Shown here: positions 39,382 to 49,310 of the stretch, in pieces
Layout of the letters: each line of letters opens with the position of its first letter
Position numbering within the stretch: position 1 is the stretch's first letter
Assembly: GCF_000143415.4 (NCBI RefSeq)
Contig: NW_003314279.1
Location: 916,091 to 980,090, forward strand
Direction of reading: 5' to 3'
DNA: 64,000 nt
DNA from: Selaginella moellendorffii
Lineage: Eukaryota > Streptophyta > Lycopodiopsida > Selaginellales > Selaginellaceae
The notes under the pieces: generated by a model
Databases searched by the model: none
What the model was told of the DNA's origin: nothing
What the model saw: the letters and a program-made list of their open reading frames with translations, nothing else
Program-made: the position numbers and the translations under genes

Positions 39382-41471
39382 ATGGAGCTCCTACATTCCT
39401 CGGCGCTGTGCGTAGCGCGCTTCCATCGCTGCTCTGGCGGCAGGGGCCAGGATTTTGGATTCTTCCAGCAGCGGCAGCGATCGCAGGTGAGGCAATTTCC
39501 CTGGTTGGCTGCGAATGCCGCGGCGCCATCGCGTCCGGCGCCTGTGAAGCCGGATTTCTTTGACGACGATGACTCGGAGGAGGACGAGGAGGATCAGAGG
39601 CAGCGGCGCAAGGCGGGGGAGCTGGATTGGGCGACTAGAGCTCGGGAGCTTGCGATTCAGGATATGAGCTTCCGGAACTTCACCGACGAGGATTTCCAGG
39701 CCCTACTGCCCCCGCATCTGCGAATCTCCAAGAAGAAGGCCAAGAAGAAGAAGAAGAAGACCAGGGCCAAGCAGGAAGGTGCCGAGGCTGCATTGCAGCT
39801 GGAGGAATCGCGCAGCGCGATTAAGACCAAAAAGAAGAAAGACAAGGACGATGATGCGAGCAGCCTCCAGGCTGCGAATGACACCACTCCAGTCAATCCA
39901 AAGAAGCTCAAAGCGCTGGCCAAGAGGTTTAACGCTCACAGGGAGCGCTACATGAACATCGAGCAAAGCTACAGCGACAGCGAAGGTGACGAGGGCGAAG
40001 AGGAGCTTACGACCGAGTTGACAGTGGTTTATGGGGAGCGTCGAGAGGAAGGAGGTGGTGAAGAGTCGGATGATGGCGAGGAGCTTCCAGCGGCCTTGAA
40101 AGATCCAAGGCTGCTGGAAATTCGTCTCAACCAGGACTTGGTCGACTCGAGGGACGTGGAAGAAGTTTTGGAGACGATCGAGAGAGTGAAAGGAAGGTTT
40201 CGATTGAGCTCCATCAACGTCGCCACTGCTCTTCACAGGATCGCCAAGCATATGGTGACGCTGTCCATGTCCGAGACGAGAAGGCTCAAGTACGCCAGGC
40301 AGTGTGACGTGGCCGAGCTCGTTGCTTCGGCTATGGAGCTTCTTCCGGAATGCAACGCACAGGGCGTCTCCAATATTGCCTGGGCCATCTCCAAGATTGG
40401 AGGCCACCTTCTTTACCGGGGAGAGATGGAGATAATCGCTCGAGCAGCACTGGCAAAGGTTGACGAGTTCAATCCACAGAACATTGCCAACGTAGCCGGA
40501 GCGTTTGCTTCCATGCAGCACAGCTCGCCCGCACTCTTTGAGAAGCTCATGGACGCTGCGAGTAGAGTTCCCAAGGAGTTTCGAGCACAGGAACTGGCCC
40601 AGCTTCTTTGGTCTTTCGCGTGCATGGCTCAGCCTCTGGATTCTTTTCTGGACTCGTTGGACGCGGCTCTTCAGCAAGAACAAGGTTCTCTGGAGCTCGG
40701 TGAAGAACAGTTCCAGGAAGAATCTTTCCCCGGGAAGCTATCGATCGAGCAGCTCTCGAGTATCGCGTGGTCTTATGCTGTTCTCGGCCAACTCCAGCGT
40801 TCATTCTTCGCTCACGTTTGCAAGGAGATACTCGCGTTTGAGCAGGACGCGTCCCTGGGACAGCACAAGCATATGTTGCAGCTGACACAGCTATACCAGG
40901 TTGTTCTGGCCTTGAAGTGGGAAGGGAATCATTTGGAGCTGGCTCTTGGTGACAGGATAGAGAAGCTGGCTGCAGGTGCCTGGGAAAAGGAGAGAAGCTC
41001 TCGCAAGTCCACCTCTTTCTTGCAAAAAGATATCGAGAGGTTCTTGGTGTGCACTGGAAGGCAGTGGATCCCCGAGTACGTTGATGCGGATTACTCTCTG
41101 GATTTTGCCATGAAGGGCGGTAAAGTTGCGATCGAGGTCAACGGGCCGAGCCATTTTGCCCGGAACACAGGTCAGTACTCAAAGCTCCTAGAATGTTTTT
41201 TCTTTTTGTGATTCGTTTTGTGTGTTTGTTACAGGAGATCTTCTGGGACACACTGTATTGAAGCATAGATTGCTGGAGGCTGCTGGATGGAAGATTATCT
41301 CTGCTTCCTATGCTGAGGTGAAGTTTTTTTTCTTTGTTGTAGTGGAGAAAAATGTGTGTTTTGATGCAGTGGGAGAACTTACAAGGAGAGTCGGAGCACG
41401 TTGACTTCATACAAAAGCTTGTGGCTCCTCACATCCGTCAAATAGAGCAAGCGAGTGAGCGAGCAGTGTGA
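39382..41471 (+). CDS. RAP: RAP-domain chloroplast RNA-processing protein (intact copy)
   Basis: Three exons (39382-41170, 41235-41317, 41370-41471) encode about 657 residues. Arabidopsis RAP binds the 5' leader of the chloroplast 16S rRNA precursor and is needed for its trimming. In order: a basic N-terminus; an acidic stretch PDFFDDDDSEEDEED; a Lys-rich tract (about residue 114); the helical-repeat core with SINVATALHRIAKHMVTLSM, ECNAQGVSNIAWAISKIGGH and NIANVAGAFASMQHSSPALF; and the C-terminal RAP domain with AIEVNGPSHFARNTG, LLGHTVLKHRLLEAAGWKII and SASYAEWENLQGE. Exon phases agree. The frame extends upstream to GTG 39373, but ATG 39382 is the first true start. It is the only undamaged copy in the window. 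Confidence 0.9.
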
Positions 41472-41806
41472 CCTCTTTCACCTACCAGTTTCGGGTCAAA
41501 ACTTGTGAATGAACGGTCGGCCGGCTTGTGGTAAGCTATGGCGGAAGAAGAGAGAGAAGAGGAGCCACTCGGCTTGTCTGTGAACGTAAAGAAAGGACGG
41601 TAACATTGGTTGAATCGTCGGAGCCACAGACAGCGCGATCAAACAGCTGTTTACCGAGAGTAAGCTAGGAGCACTAGTATCCTCTGCTTTTTTTGTGTAG
41701 GGTTATCAGTGCATGGTTCTACTTGCTTAAATTCGCCTCTCCTGCATTGATATAACGCCCCCAGATCTTTGGTTTTGCAGCGGCAGCAGCAGCGAGAACG
41801 AGCAAA

Positions 41807-43687
41807 ATGGCGGCTTGCGGCACTCGTCTTCTTCCAAAGTCCTCCTTCCTGTCTTCGGCCAATTCGTCCTCCTTTCTGGGTGGTTCGTCGGTTCCTTGCG
41901 CCTCTTCTCCTTCCTCGTCATCGTCCAAGCTCGGCAGCAGCAGGTGCATCACGGTCCGAGCCGTCGTTGCATCGCCCACTAAAGTTCATGCGGAGCCGGC
42001 CACCAAGATCAAGTCGATCAAGGCAAGGCAGATAATTGACAGCCGGGGCAACCCAACAGTGGAAGTGGATCTGGTGACTGACCGGGTGTATAGATCAGCA
42101 GTTCCCAGCGGGGCCTCCACCGGAATCTACGAGGCTCTTGAGCTCAGAGATGGTGATAAGACCGTCTTTGGAGGCAAGGGAGTGCTCCAAGCTATTGCCA
42201 ACATCAACGATGTCATCGCACCAAAGCTCGTTGGCGTGGATACCAGGTAGCTTTTCTCTAAAAGCTTACAGTTTTTCTTTGTTCTCCTGCCAATCAACTT
42301 ATGTGCGAGCTTTCAGGAACCAGAAGGATGTGGACAACATTATGCTGGAGCTGGATGGGACGCCAAACAAGTCGAAGCTTGGAGCGAATGCCATACTTGG
42401 TGTCTCCCTGAGCGTGTGCCGAGCCGGGGCCGGAGCTAATGGCGTTCCTCTCTACAAGCACATTCAGTCCATTGCTGGGATCAAGGAACTAGTGATGCCA
42501 GTTCCTGCTTTGAACGTTATCAACGGCGGCAGCCATGCAGGAAACAAGCTTGCAATGCAGGAGTTTATGATCCTCCCGGTTGGTGCTAGCTCGTTTGCCG
42601 AGGCCATGCAGATGGGATGTGAAGGTTCGTTTCTTCGTTTCTCTTGATTTTACAGGGACTTTTGTTTGTGTTTCAGTTTACCACGTTCTGAAGGGAATCA
42701 TAAAGAAAAAGTACGGCCAAGACGCATGCAATGTTGGTGACGAGGGAGGTTTCGCTCCAAACATTCAAGACAACAGGGAAGGTCTTGTTCTTCTGGTTGA
42801 CGCCATTGAAAAGGCGGGATACACTGGCAAGGTCCGTATACGTAAGACTGTTTCTCAACGTCTTTTACATGTTTTCATATCAGGTGAAGCTGGGTATGGA
42901 TGTCGCTGCATCCGAGTTCTATAAGTCTGGAAAGTACGACCTGGACTTTAAAGACCAGTCCAGCAGTGGGAAGAACATATACACGGGCGAGGAGCTGGGA
43001 AATCTTTACATGGAGTTCGTGAGGGACTTCCCGATTGTGTCCATTGAGGATCCGTTCGATCAGGACGACTGGAGCTCGTGGAAGAACTTGCAGTCTCAGT
43101 GCGACGTCCAGCTCGTCGGAGATGATTTACTGGTGACGAATCCCAAGCGGATAGCCGAGGGAATCAGCAAGAACGCTTGCAACGCATTGTTGCTAAAGGT
43201 AAGCACGGTGTCGCCTTCCATCATTTCTCATGGAATAGAATCCTTTTTTTTTTCTTTTCTTTCGCTTTTTGCAGGTGAATCAGGTCGGCTCCGTGACTGA
43301 ATCCATCCAAGCAGCTTTGGATTCAAAAGCTGCTGGATGGGGTGTTATGGTGAGCCACAGAAGTGGAGAGACCGAGGACACATTTATTGCGGACCTGGCT
43401 GTTGGACTCGCTAGTGGACAGGTACCAATTCTTCGACTTTTTAAAGTTTGCTTGTAGAATAGCTCTTTTTGTCTTGATTCGTTTCGATCCTTTTCTCATC
43501 GTTTCATGTTCTCGTTTCAGATCAAAACAGGAGCTCCGTGCAGGAGCGAGCGCCTTGCAAAGTATAATCAGGTAAGGTTGAAAGCTTTCTGGTCTGAGAT
43601 TTGAATATTTGCTACGAGCAGTTGCTGCGCATCGAGGAAGAGCTTGGAAGCGTTGGCTACGCAGGAGAGAACTTCAGGAAACCATGA
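41807..43687 (+). CDS. ENO1: Enolase, plastid-type (phosphopyruvate hydratase)
   Basis: Seven exons (41807-42246, 42317-42624, 42677-42831, 42884-43198, 43275-43421, 43521-43571, 43622-43687) encode 493 residues. Enolase converts 2-phosphoglycerate to phosphoenolpyruvate. The first about 65 residues are Ser/Arg-rich with few acidic residues, a plastid transit peptide, so the product probably works in plastid glycolysis. Core motifs: [123 protein letters not shown]. The residues for Mg and substrate (S of SGAST, H of GGSHAG, D of EDPF, K of LLKVNQ) are present. An intron in the 5' leader may end at 41780. Confidence 0.95.
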
Positions 43688-45542
43688 CCGAGGCCAAGAC
43701 TTTCTTTTTGTCCGACGGCGAGCTAAGAAACTTTTCCTGCTAATGAAAATAAACCATGCAACTTGCGAGACTTGCAAAACCATGGAGTGCTTTGCGTGTC
43801 TTGACTTCTCGCCTTCGAAATAATTGTTCCAGGCAAGGAATTTGGATCGTCCTTGGGAACAGCATTGGATCTCTCGTACAGACTGTGTACGGAGAGAACT
43901 TTTGATTCTCGTCCAATTCTCGTCCCAAGGTTTAGGTAGGATGACCAACGAATTTGGTGGGCCAAAACTTTTCTTTCTTTTCGCAACCAAACGTTTCACG
44001 GAGCGAGGGGTATTTTTTGGGGAGGCACACGTCTTGGGAGGCATTGTTTATCTCCATAACAAGATCTCTCTCTCAAGTCAGCCTTGCGAGGAATTCTTTT
44101 TCAGCCTCATAATTTCTACAAATGAATCACGACTTTGTGTACTCCTTGAGTTCTGCGCCTGAGCTAACAATCTGATACGATGTGGTACTCCATTTTCTTT
44201 TCTTTTGGTACGGCAACGTTGAAACACAGTGAATGCCGCGAAAGTTTTTGTTATAGTGGCAGCAGCAGCGTTTATAGTATGTACTTCAGGATTGTGACCA
44301 CCAGATTGACGAAGAAGAAGAAGATCATCGTTGATGTGGAGATATCGTGAAGGATTGAATCAAGCATAAGCGGTTTGAATGCATGCGTCCCGAGGCCTTT
44401 GAGGCGTAAAAGAGATCAAAAGGAGAAGGGTCACTTTCGCTTCTGGGTATTGCTGGTCTGTGTGCGAGTTGAGTTTTGACAGTGAGGCTTGTGTAAGTAA
44501 GAACAGTCTATACCTGCATTCATTTCCGAAACATGGGTTTGGTAAGGAAGGATCAAACACAGTTCTGCAACAAGATCGTACAATTAAGAACAAAAAAAAA
44601 TTTCAAAAAAAATCTCGCAAAGCTGCACAAGAAAAGATAAAGAGCAGAAAAGAATTCTGAAACGGCAACAAACAGACAAAGCGAGAAGAAGCAACACGAA
44701 AGCAGCGTACAAATGATATTCTTCAAGGTTGGTGGCGCGAGTGAATTCATGGAAATGAAACGAAGGGTGGTGGTGGTGAAATGTGAGTGAGTGTTCAAAG
44801 CAACATGCATCGCGGAAGAACATGAGAGAGTTTGCTCGTCCGTCAATATCGACATCGCCCTCTTCCTTTCTTTGGCTCGAAGGAGAGAATTCTACCACTG
44901 AAAGAGGAGGAAAACCAACCAGGCGACGCAAAACAAGGTGGTGGCGCTAACTACCTCTGCTGCAACCGCAAAACAAGAAAAGACTAAAAAAGAGAGAAAA
45001 GAATGCTTGTCAAATTTCTTGTTTTTCACTGGGACCTTCCAACAAAACTTTCCAGTCCAGCAAAGAAAGACAGTTTGTTTGGAGCTGCTGCCACGCTGCT
45101 ACTGCTGCACTCTGCAATCTGCAACTAAGTGCAGAAGCTGATCAGCATCAGCTCCTGCCTGCCTGCCTGCTGCTGCTGCTGCTGCTGCTGCTTGCTTGCT
45201 TTCTTGCTTCTGTTGGATGGATGATTTAAACTGGTGAAAATGAAAACTTGAGAAGTGGGAGGCATTGAAAGCAACAGCAACGCGAGGCCTTTGTGTTTCT
45301 GGGGGAGGGGTTTCGCTGGCGCATCCACCGGTCCATCGGAAATCAAATCGAAACGATCACAGTTTCTTCAACCAATCTTTCCAAGAAAAGAACTCGCGTA
45401 CGGAAAAGAGCGGGAAAAGCCGCCGGATAAACCCTAGACCTCGCGCGGGAAGAGAAAGATCTGCAGATGCCGCCTTAATGGGCGATCGTAACGTGAGGAG
45501 AGATCGCATCGCAGTGAAGGTAAGATGGTTTTAGTGTAGATT

Positions 45543-45574
<32 letters not shown>

Positions 45575-46682
45575 AGATCGAGAATAGAAGGGACGAATTA
45601 GATGGGTTGCGAATGAATGCGAGCGTTAGAGCGGCCCAATGGGAGGCAAGTTTTTCCGCTCCCTGGCAGGCAGGCCAAGAAGGCATACTGGCGTTCTCTC
45701 GCTGTGTTCTTCTGGTATGCGTGTTCTTGCTGCTTATAAAGGATGGGAAGGTCAAAAACTTTAGATTTATTTTTCTCCCTTGAGTTGAAGCGAGCAGCCA
45801 AGGTCAAGAAGACTCAAGAACAGCTTTTTCGCTGCTCTGCTCAGTGTGGGAAGCTTTTTTTTTTTGCGTGTGTTTTCTTTCGTGCCCGGTTTGTTTTTTT
45901 CCTCTTGGTGCCTGGAGTTTTGGTTCCCTCTTTATCCGTGCTGCTGCGCCTCTGGCTGGGCTGGCTGGCTTTAAATTTTCGTTTCTCTCTTTTTCCACCC
46001 TTGCATTTTTCCCCAGGTAGCTATGCGTAGTTAATGGCTTTAGCTACAGGTTGAAAGAATCATGGAAGCAAACTTCTTCGTTTCGTCCTCGTGAGAGAGA
46101 GAAAGCGAGAGAGAGAGAGAGAGAGAGGGACGAATCGAGACTCGAGTCGAACAAGCTGAGCTTTAGTTCTTCGGTCCCTCCGTGTCGGCTGCTGGACGAG
46201 CATTTCCCAGGAGTGGGCGGTGGAGGGGAAGGAGCGGAGTAAAGATACTGTGAAGATTCAGTGAGAAGGAAGAAGAGTAGGGAGATACCTCGTCGGGCGC
46301 TTTCCAGCGTTTTGGAGAGGGATTTCCAGCAGGATCATCCGTAGAGCTCCAGCGGACGAGATTAAACTCCGGCTCACCAGTCGCCTTGACAGGTAAAACA
46401 ACTTTCTGGTTCTTTTCTCTTGCTTCGCTCTGCCTCTTTTCTTTTTTTCTCTTTCCTACTTAGAGGGTGGTGGTGGTGTGCAGCTTGTGACGCTTCACAA
46501 GGTGGGAGAGAAGAGAACGGTGGCACGAAGAAGAGGCAAAGCAGCGTTTTGCTACTAGGCGTGGTGACTTGCGTAGTTGGCAAGGCTGGCTGATAAACAA
46601 AGAGGAAAAAATTGGCACCAAAGTACAAGTGGTCGGGGGCGGGGAGGAGTTTCGCGAGTGTTTTGTGGGATATGATTGTCGA
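43688..46682. other. Long intergenic region with simple repeats
   Basis: About 3 kb without a supported gene. It holds a TGC/CTG run (45168-45191), a GAA-type run (about 45545-45573) and a GA run (about 46093-46129). A long 5' leader of the next gene, possibly with an intron, is likely in the last 500 bp. Short open frames on both strands show no family motif. Confidence 0.5.
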
Positions 46683-48839
46683 ATGGCGAGGATGAAGAAG
46701 GATGTCTGCACTGGCACCAGCAGTAGCAGTAGCAATAGCAGCAGCGGCAGAAGTAGCAGCAGTTTCAGTCACAGCGGCAGAAGTATCATCAAGAACAACA
46801 CGAGCAAGAGTTGCAAGGATGTCCCGCACCACCAGGGGCAGCAGCAAGGAAAAGACGGGGGGGAGGAGGAAGATCAGCGGGAGCAGCAGCCATTCTCGTT
46901 TCCCAGGCTATTCAAGATCGAGGACGAAGACGAGGGGGAGCGCGACGATCCAGTGACGAAGAAGGGAATGTACATCGACATGGATATCGCCTTGCCGTGC
47001 GCGTGGGAGAGCATGAAGCGCCAGGGGTCGTCAAAGTCCTCGTCGGTGGACTCGCAGGAGTTTGATTTCGGCAAGTGCTTGCGGGGCTTGGATCCCGCGG
47101 TTGACACTCCGGCCGACGAGCTCTTCTACAAGGGACAGCTTCTTCCACTCCATCGCAAACTCAGGGACGAGGACGAGGACGAGGAGGATGTGGATGACGA
47201 ACAGGACGACGAAGAACAAGCTATGGTGAGAGAGGAGGACGCAAAGGCGGATTCTTTCTCGTTCAAGGCCCAAGGTGGTCTTTTGAAAGACTTGGGATGC
47301 TTGAGCCCGGACAGGTTCCCGACGCGCGAGGAGGCCACCGCTTGCGGCCTGATCGATTCCAGAAGCTCCAGCTTCCGCTCCAGCAGCAGCTACTGGGATT
47401 CCGGGGACAAGGACAGCGGCGACAGCAGTAGCAGCTGCCGTGACTCCAACGGGAGTTCTCAAGACTCTTGCTTCGAAGCTCCGGCACAAGGTACGAGTTC
47501 TACTGCCGCTGCTGCTTCTTCTACTTGTATTAGCGGCGCTCCAGTCGTCCATCCAAAGAACGAGGAAGAGAAGAAGAAGCAGAGCAAGTTCTCGTCCTCG
47601 TCTCCCTTGAGTTGGAAGAGGAGTGCGTTCAAATGGAAGGTTCTGCTGGGAGGCGCCTCCTCGCCCTCCTCCTCCAAGAGGGCCTCCCTGTCCGCCTCCT
47701 CGTCCTGCTCTTCCACCTCGTCGGCCTCGTCCGCATCGAGAGGTGTCCACTTGAGCGACCGGAGGAGGAATCACTCCTTCACTTACGGCTCCTCGGCACC
47801 AACGTCGTCGTCAAACTCGGGCCCGTTGCTCGGCTCGTTCTTCACGGGCAGTGACAGACCGAGGCAGCAGCAGCAGCAGCAGCAGCAGTACAGGCACTCG
47901 GTGTTGTCCTCCTCGGCTGGGAAGAACTTGCAGCAACTGAGTTCCTCCTCGTCTCACCACAGCAGCTTTAGAGACGTGAGCAGCAGCAGCAGTAGCGGTG
48001 GTGGCAATGCCGCATCGTCGAGCAAAGCCACCGAAGTCCTCCAAAAGTACTTGAAGTTCATCAAGGAGAAGGTCTCGTCCGCCAACAACACCATCCCAGC
48101 GGGCGGCTCGATCTCCACGCCGCCGTACTACCTCTACCCGTACTCGTCGTCGTCATCGTCGCAGAGGAAGCACGAGTGTGGAGCTTTCCTGCCAGCGTCG
48201 TCGTCGTCCTCGAGGGCAGGAACTCCGAGGCCGGGTGGTGGCGGTGGTGGCGGAGGTGGTGGCGGCGGAGGCGGCGCTCACCAGCGCTCTTTCGAAGAGT
48301 GGCGGGCCGCCATGACGTACTACGAGCAGCAGCGCGAGCAGCACGACAAGGAGCTCATTACGTGCCCGTCGTTCCTCCCGGGGAGCCTCCGGGTGTCGTC
48401 CTTCTCGTCCCGGAGATCTAGCACGCATGCCAGCTGCGTCACCTCGTCGCGCTCCTCGCCAAACCACAGCGGCGTGCTCAAGCAGCAGTGCGTCGTGGAT
48501 GGCGGTGGCGCTAGCGCTGCCAGTGGAAACGGTGGAAACGGTGGAAATGGTGGCAGCGCCAGCAGCAGCAGCAGCAGCAGCACCGCCAGTGCCGGCAGCA
48601 GTGGCAGCAGCAGCATGAGCGACTTGCAGAGCGCTATCCAGGGCGCCATTGCTCACTGCAAAAAGTCTCAAACGTCCAGTACGCTGCTCCACCACCATCT
48701 TCGTCAATCACACCACCACCAGAGCCAGCACCAATCCGGTCCTCTCTTGCTCGTGGAGCCAACCAGATCATCGCCACCCTCGTCTCAGACCCCAGCAGGA
48801 GCGATCGAGCAGCAAATCTTTCTCAAGCAAAACAACTGA
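46683..48839 (+). CDS. BKI1/MAKR-like membrane-associated kinase regulator
   Basis: One exon, 718 residues from ATG 46683; the frame continues upstream without an ATG. BKI1 and MAKR proteins sit at the plasma membrane and restrain receptor kinases such as the brassinosteroid receptor. Matching pieces: DTPADELFYKGQLLPLHRK (about residue 141), a Lys/Arg-rich Ser stretch (SWKRSAFKWKVLLGG, about 315) of the type that contacts membranes, EVLQKYLKFIKEKVSS (about 452), and the C-terminal MSDLQSAIQGAIAHCKKS (about 645), which is typical of the family's receptor-interacting end. Between these are long Ser, Gly and Gln runs, making the protein about twice the length of Arabidopsis BKI1 (337 residues, from memory). 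Family assignment is good; the partner is inferred. Confidence 0.78.
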   Translation: MARMKKDVCTGTSSSSSNSSSGRSSSSFSHSGRSIIKNNTSKSCKDVPHHQGQQQGKDGGEEEDQREQQPFSFPRLFKIEDEDEGERDDPVTKKGMYIDMDIALPCAWESMKRQGSSKSSSVDSQEFDFGKCLRGLDPAVDTPADELFYKGQLLPLHRKLRDEDEDEEDVDDEQDDEEQAMVREEDAKADSFSFKAQGGLLKDLGCLSPDRFPTREEATACGLIDSRSSSFRSSSSYWDSGDKDSGDSSSSCRDSNGSSQDSCFEAPAQGTSSTAAAASSTCISGAPVVHPKNEEEKKKQSKFSSSSPLSWKRSAFKWKVLLGGASSPSSSKRASLSASSSCSSTSSASSASRGVHLSDRRRNHSFTYGSSAPTSSSNSGPLLGSFFTGSDRPRQQQQQQQQYRHSVLSSSAGKNLQQLSSSSSHHSSFRDVSSSSSSGGGNAASSSKATEVLQKYLKFIKEKVSSANNTIPAGGSISTPPYYLYPYSSSSSSQRKHECGAFLPASSSSSRAGTPRPGGGGGGGGGGGGGGAHQRSFEEWRAAMTYYEQQREQHDKELITCPSFLPGSLRVSSFSSRRSSTHASCVTSSRSSPNHSGVLKQQCVVDGGGASAASGNGGNGGNGGSASSSSSSSTASAGSSGSSSMSDLQSAIQGAIAHCKKSQTSSTLLHHHLRQSHHHQSQHQSGPLLLVEPTRSSPPSSQTPAGAIEQQIFLKQNN

Positions 48840-49310
48840 CTACACGAAAAAAAGAAAGAAATCTAGAGATTTGTAGGTACGTACATATGAATGGGATTGA
48901 ATGAATATATTAAAGAGTCTGGCTATGGATCTTTTGTATATGGAGAAAAGCTGTGATTGTCTGAAGCTATATAGAAATAAAAAGCCCACCTTGGGAGACA
49001 CTCAGATCGTTTGCTTTCTTTCGCTGGGTCCACTCCTCTCGCAGCACCAGACCACTTTGCTCATCACCTTCACCGTCATCGCCATCTTTCTAGCTGGCCG
49101 ATGGATCGAAAGCTCTTCTGGCGAGGATCTGACACAAAGAAGATGCACTAGAACAACCTCAGCACTTGTTATTTACACAGCAGCGCTCCAATTTGTCTCT
49201 CTCACTCAATCGTCTCTTGCTCTCTCTCTCTTTCTTTTCACTCCCTCGCTGGTACAAAATTGATGTACTAACCTCCCCGGTGTTTTTCCTCCGTGTTGTT
49301 TGTTTGCTTC
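48840..49310. other. Intergenic region between convergent genes
   Basis: About 470 bp between the ends of the MAKR-like gene (plus) and CTP synthase (minus). It presumably contains both 3' ends. No gene seen. Confidence 0.6.

Larger units (their letters stand above)
27101..41471. repeat. Large interrupted palindrome centred near 36 kb
   Basis: Going outward from the centre, both sides show in mirror order: P450 fragment, RAP 3' fragment, WD40 fragment, RAP upstream DNA, then a full RAP gene. The left arm is about 35400 down to 27101, the right arm about 36840 to 41471. The left arm also carries the copia element and the fragment at 33359; the right arm has its own 38831-39000 segment. Arms differ at many places, so this is older than the peroxidase inverted repeat. 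Confidence 0.85.

Noticed and set aside
39703-40683. 326-codon minus-strand open frame opposite the RAP gene
   Set aside because: Antisense shadow of the intact RAP coding exon.
45168-45191. CTG/TGC trinucleotide run as a possible CRISPR or coding repeat
   Set aside because: Simple microsatellite with no spacers; CRISPR is not expected in plant nuclear DNA.
47031-48707. Long minus-strand open frames opposite the MAKR-like gene
   Set aside because: Shadows produced by Ser and Gly codon runs; no motifs.
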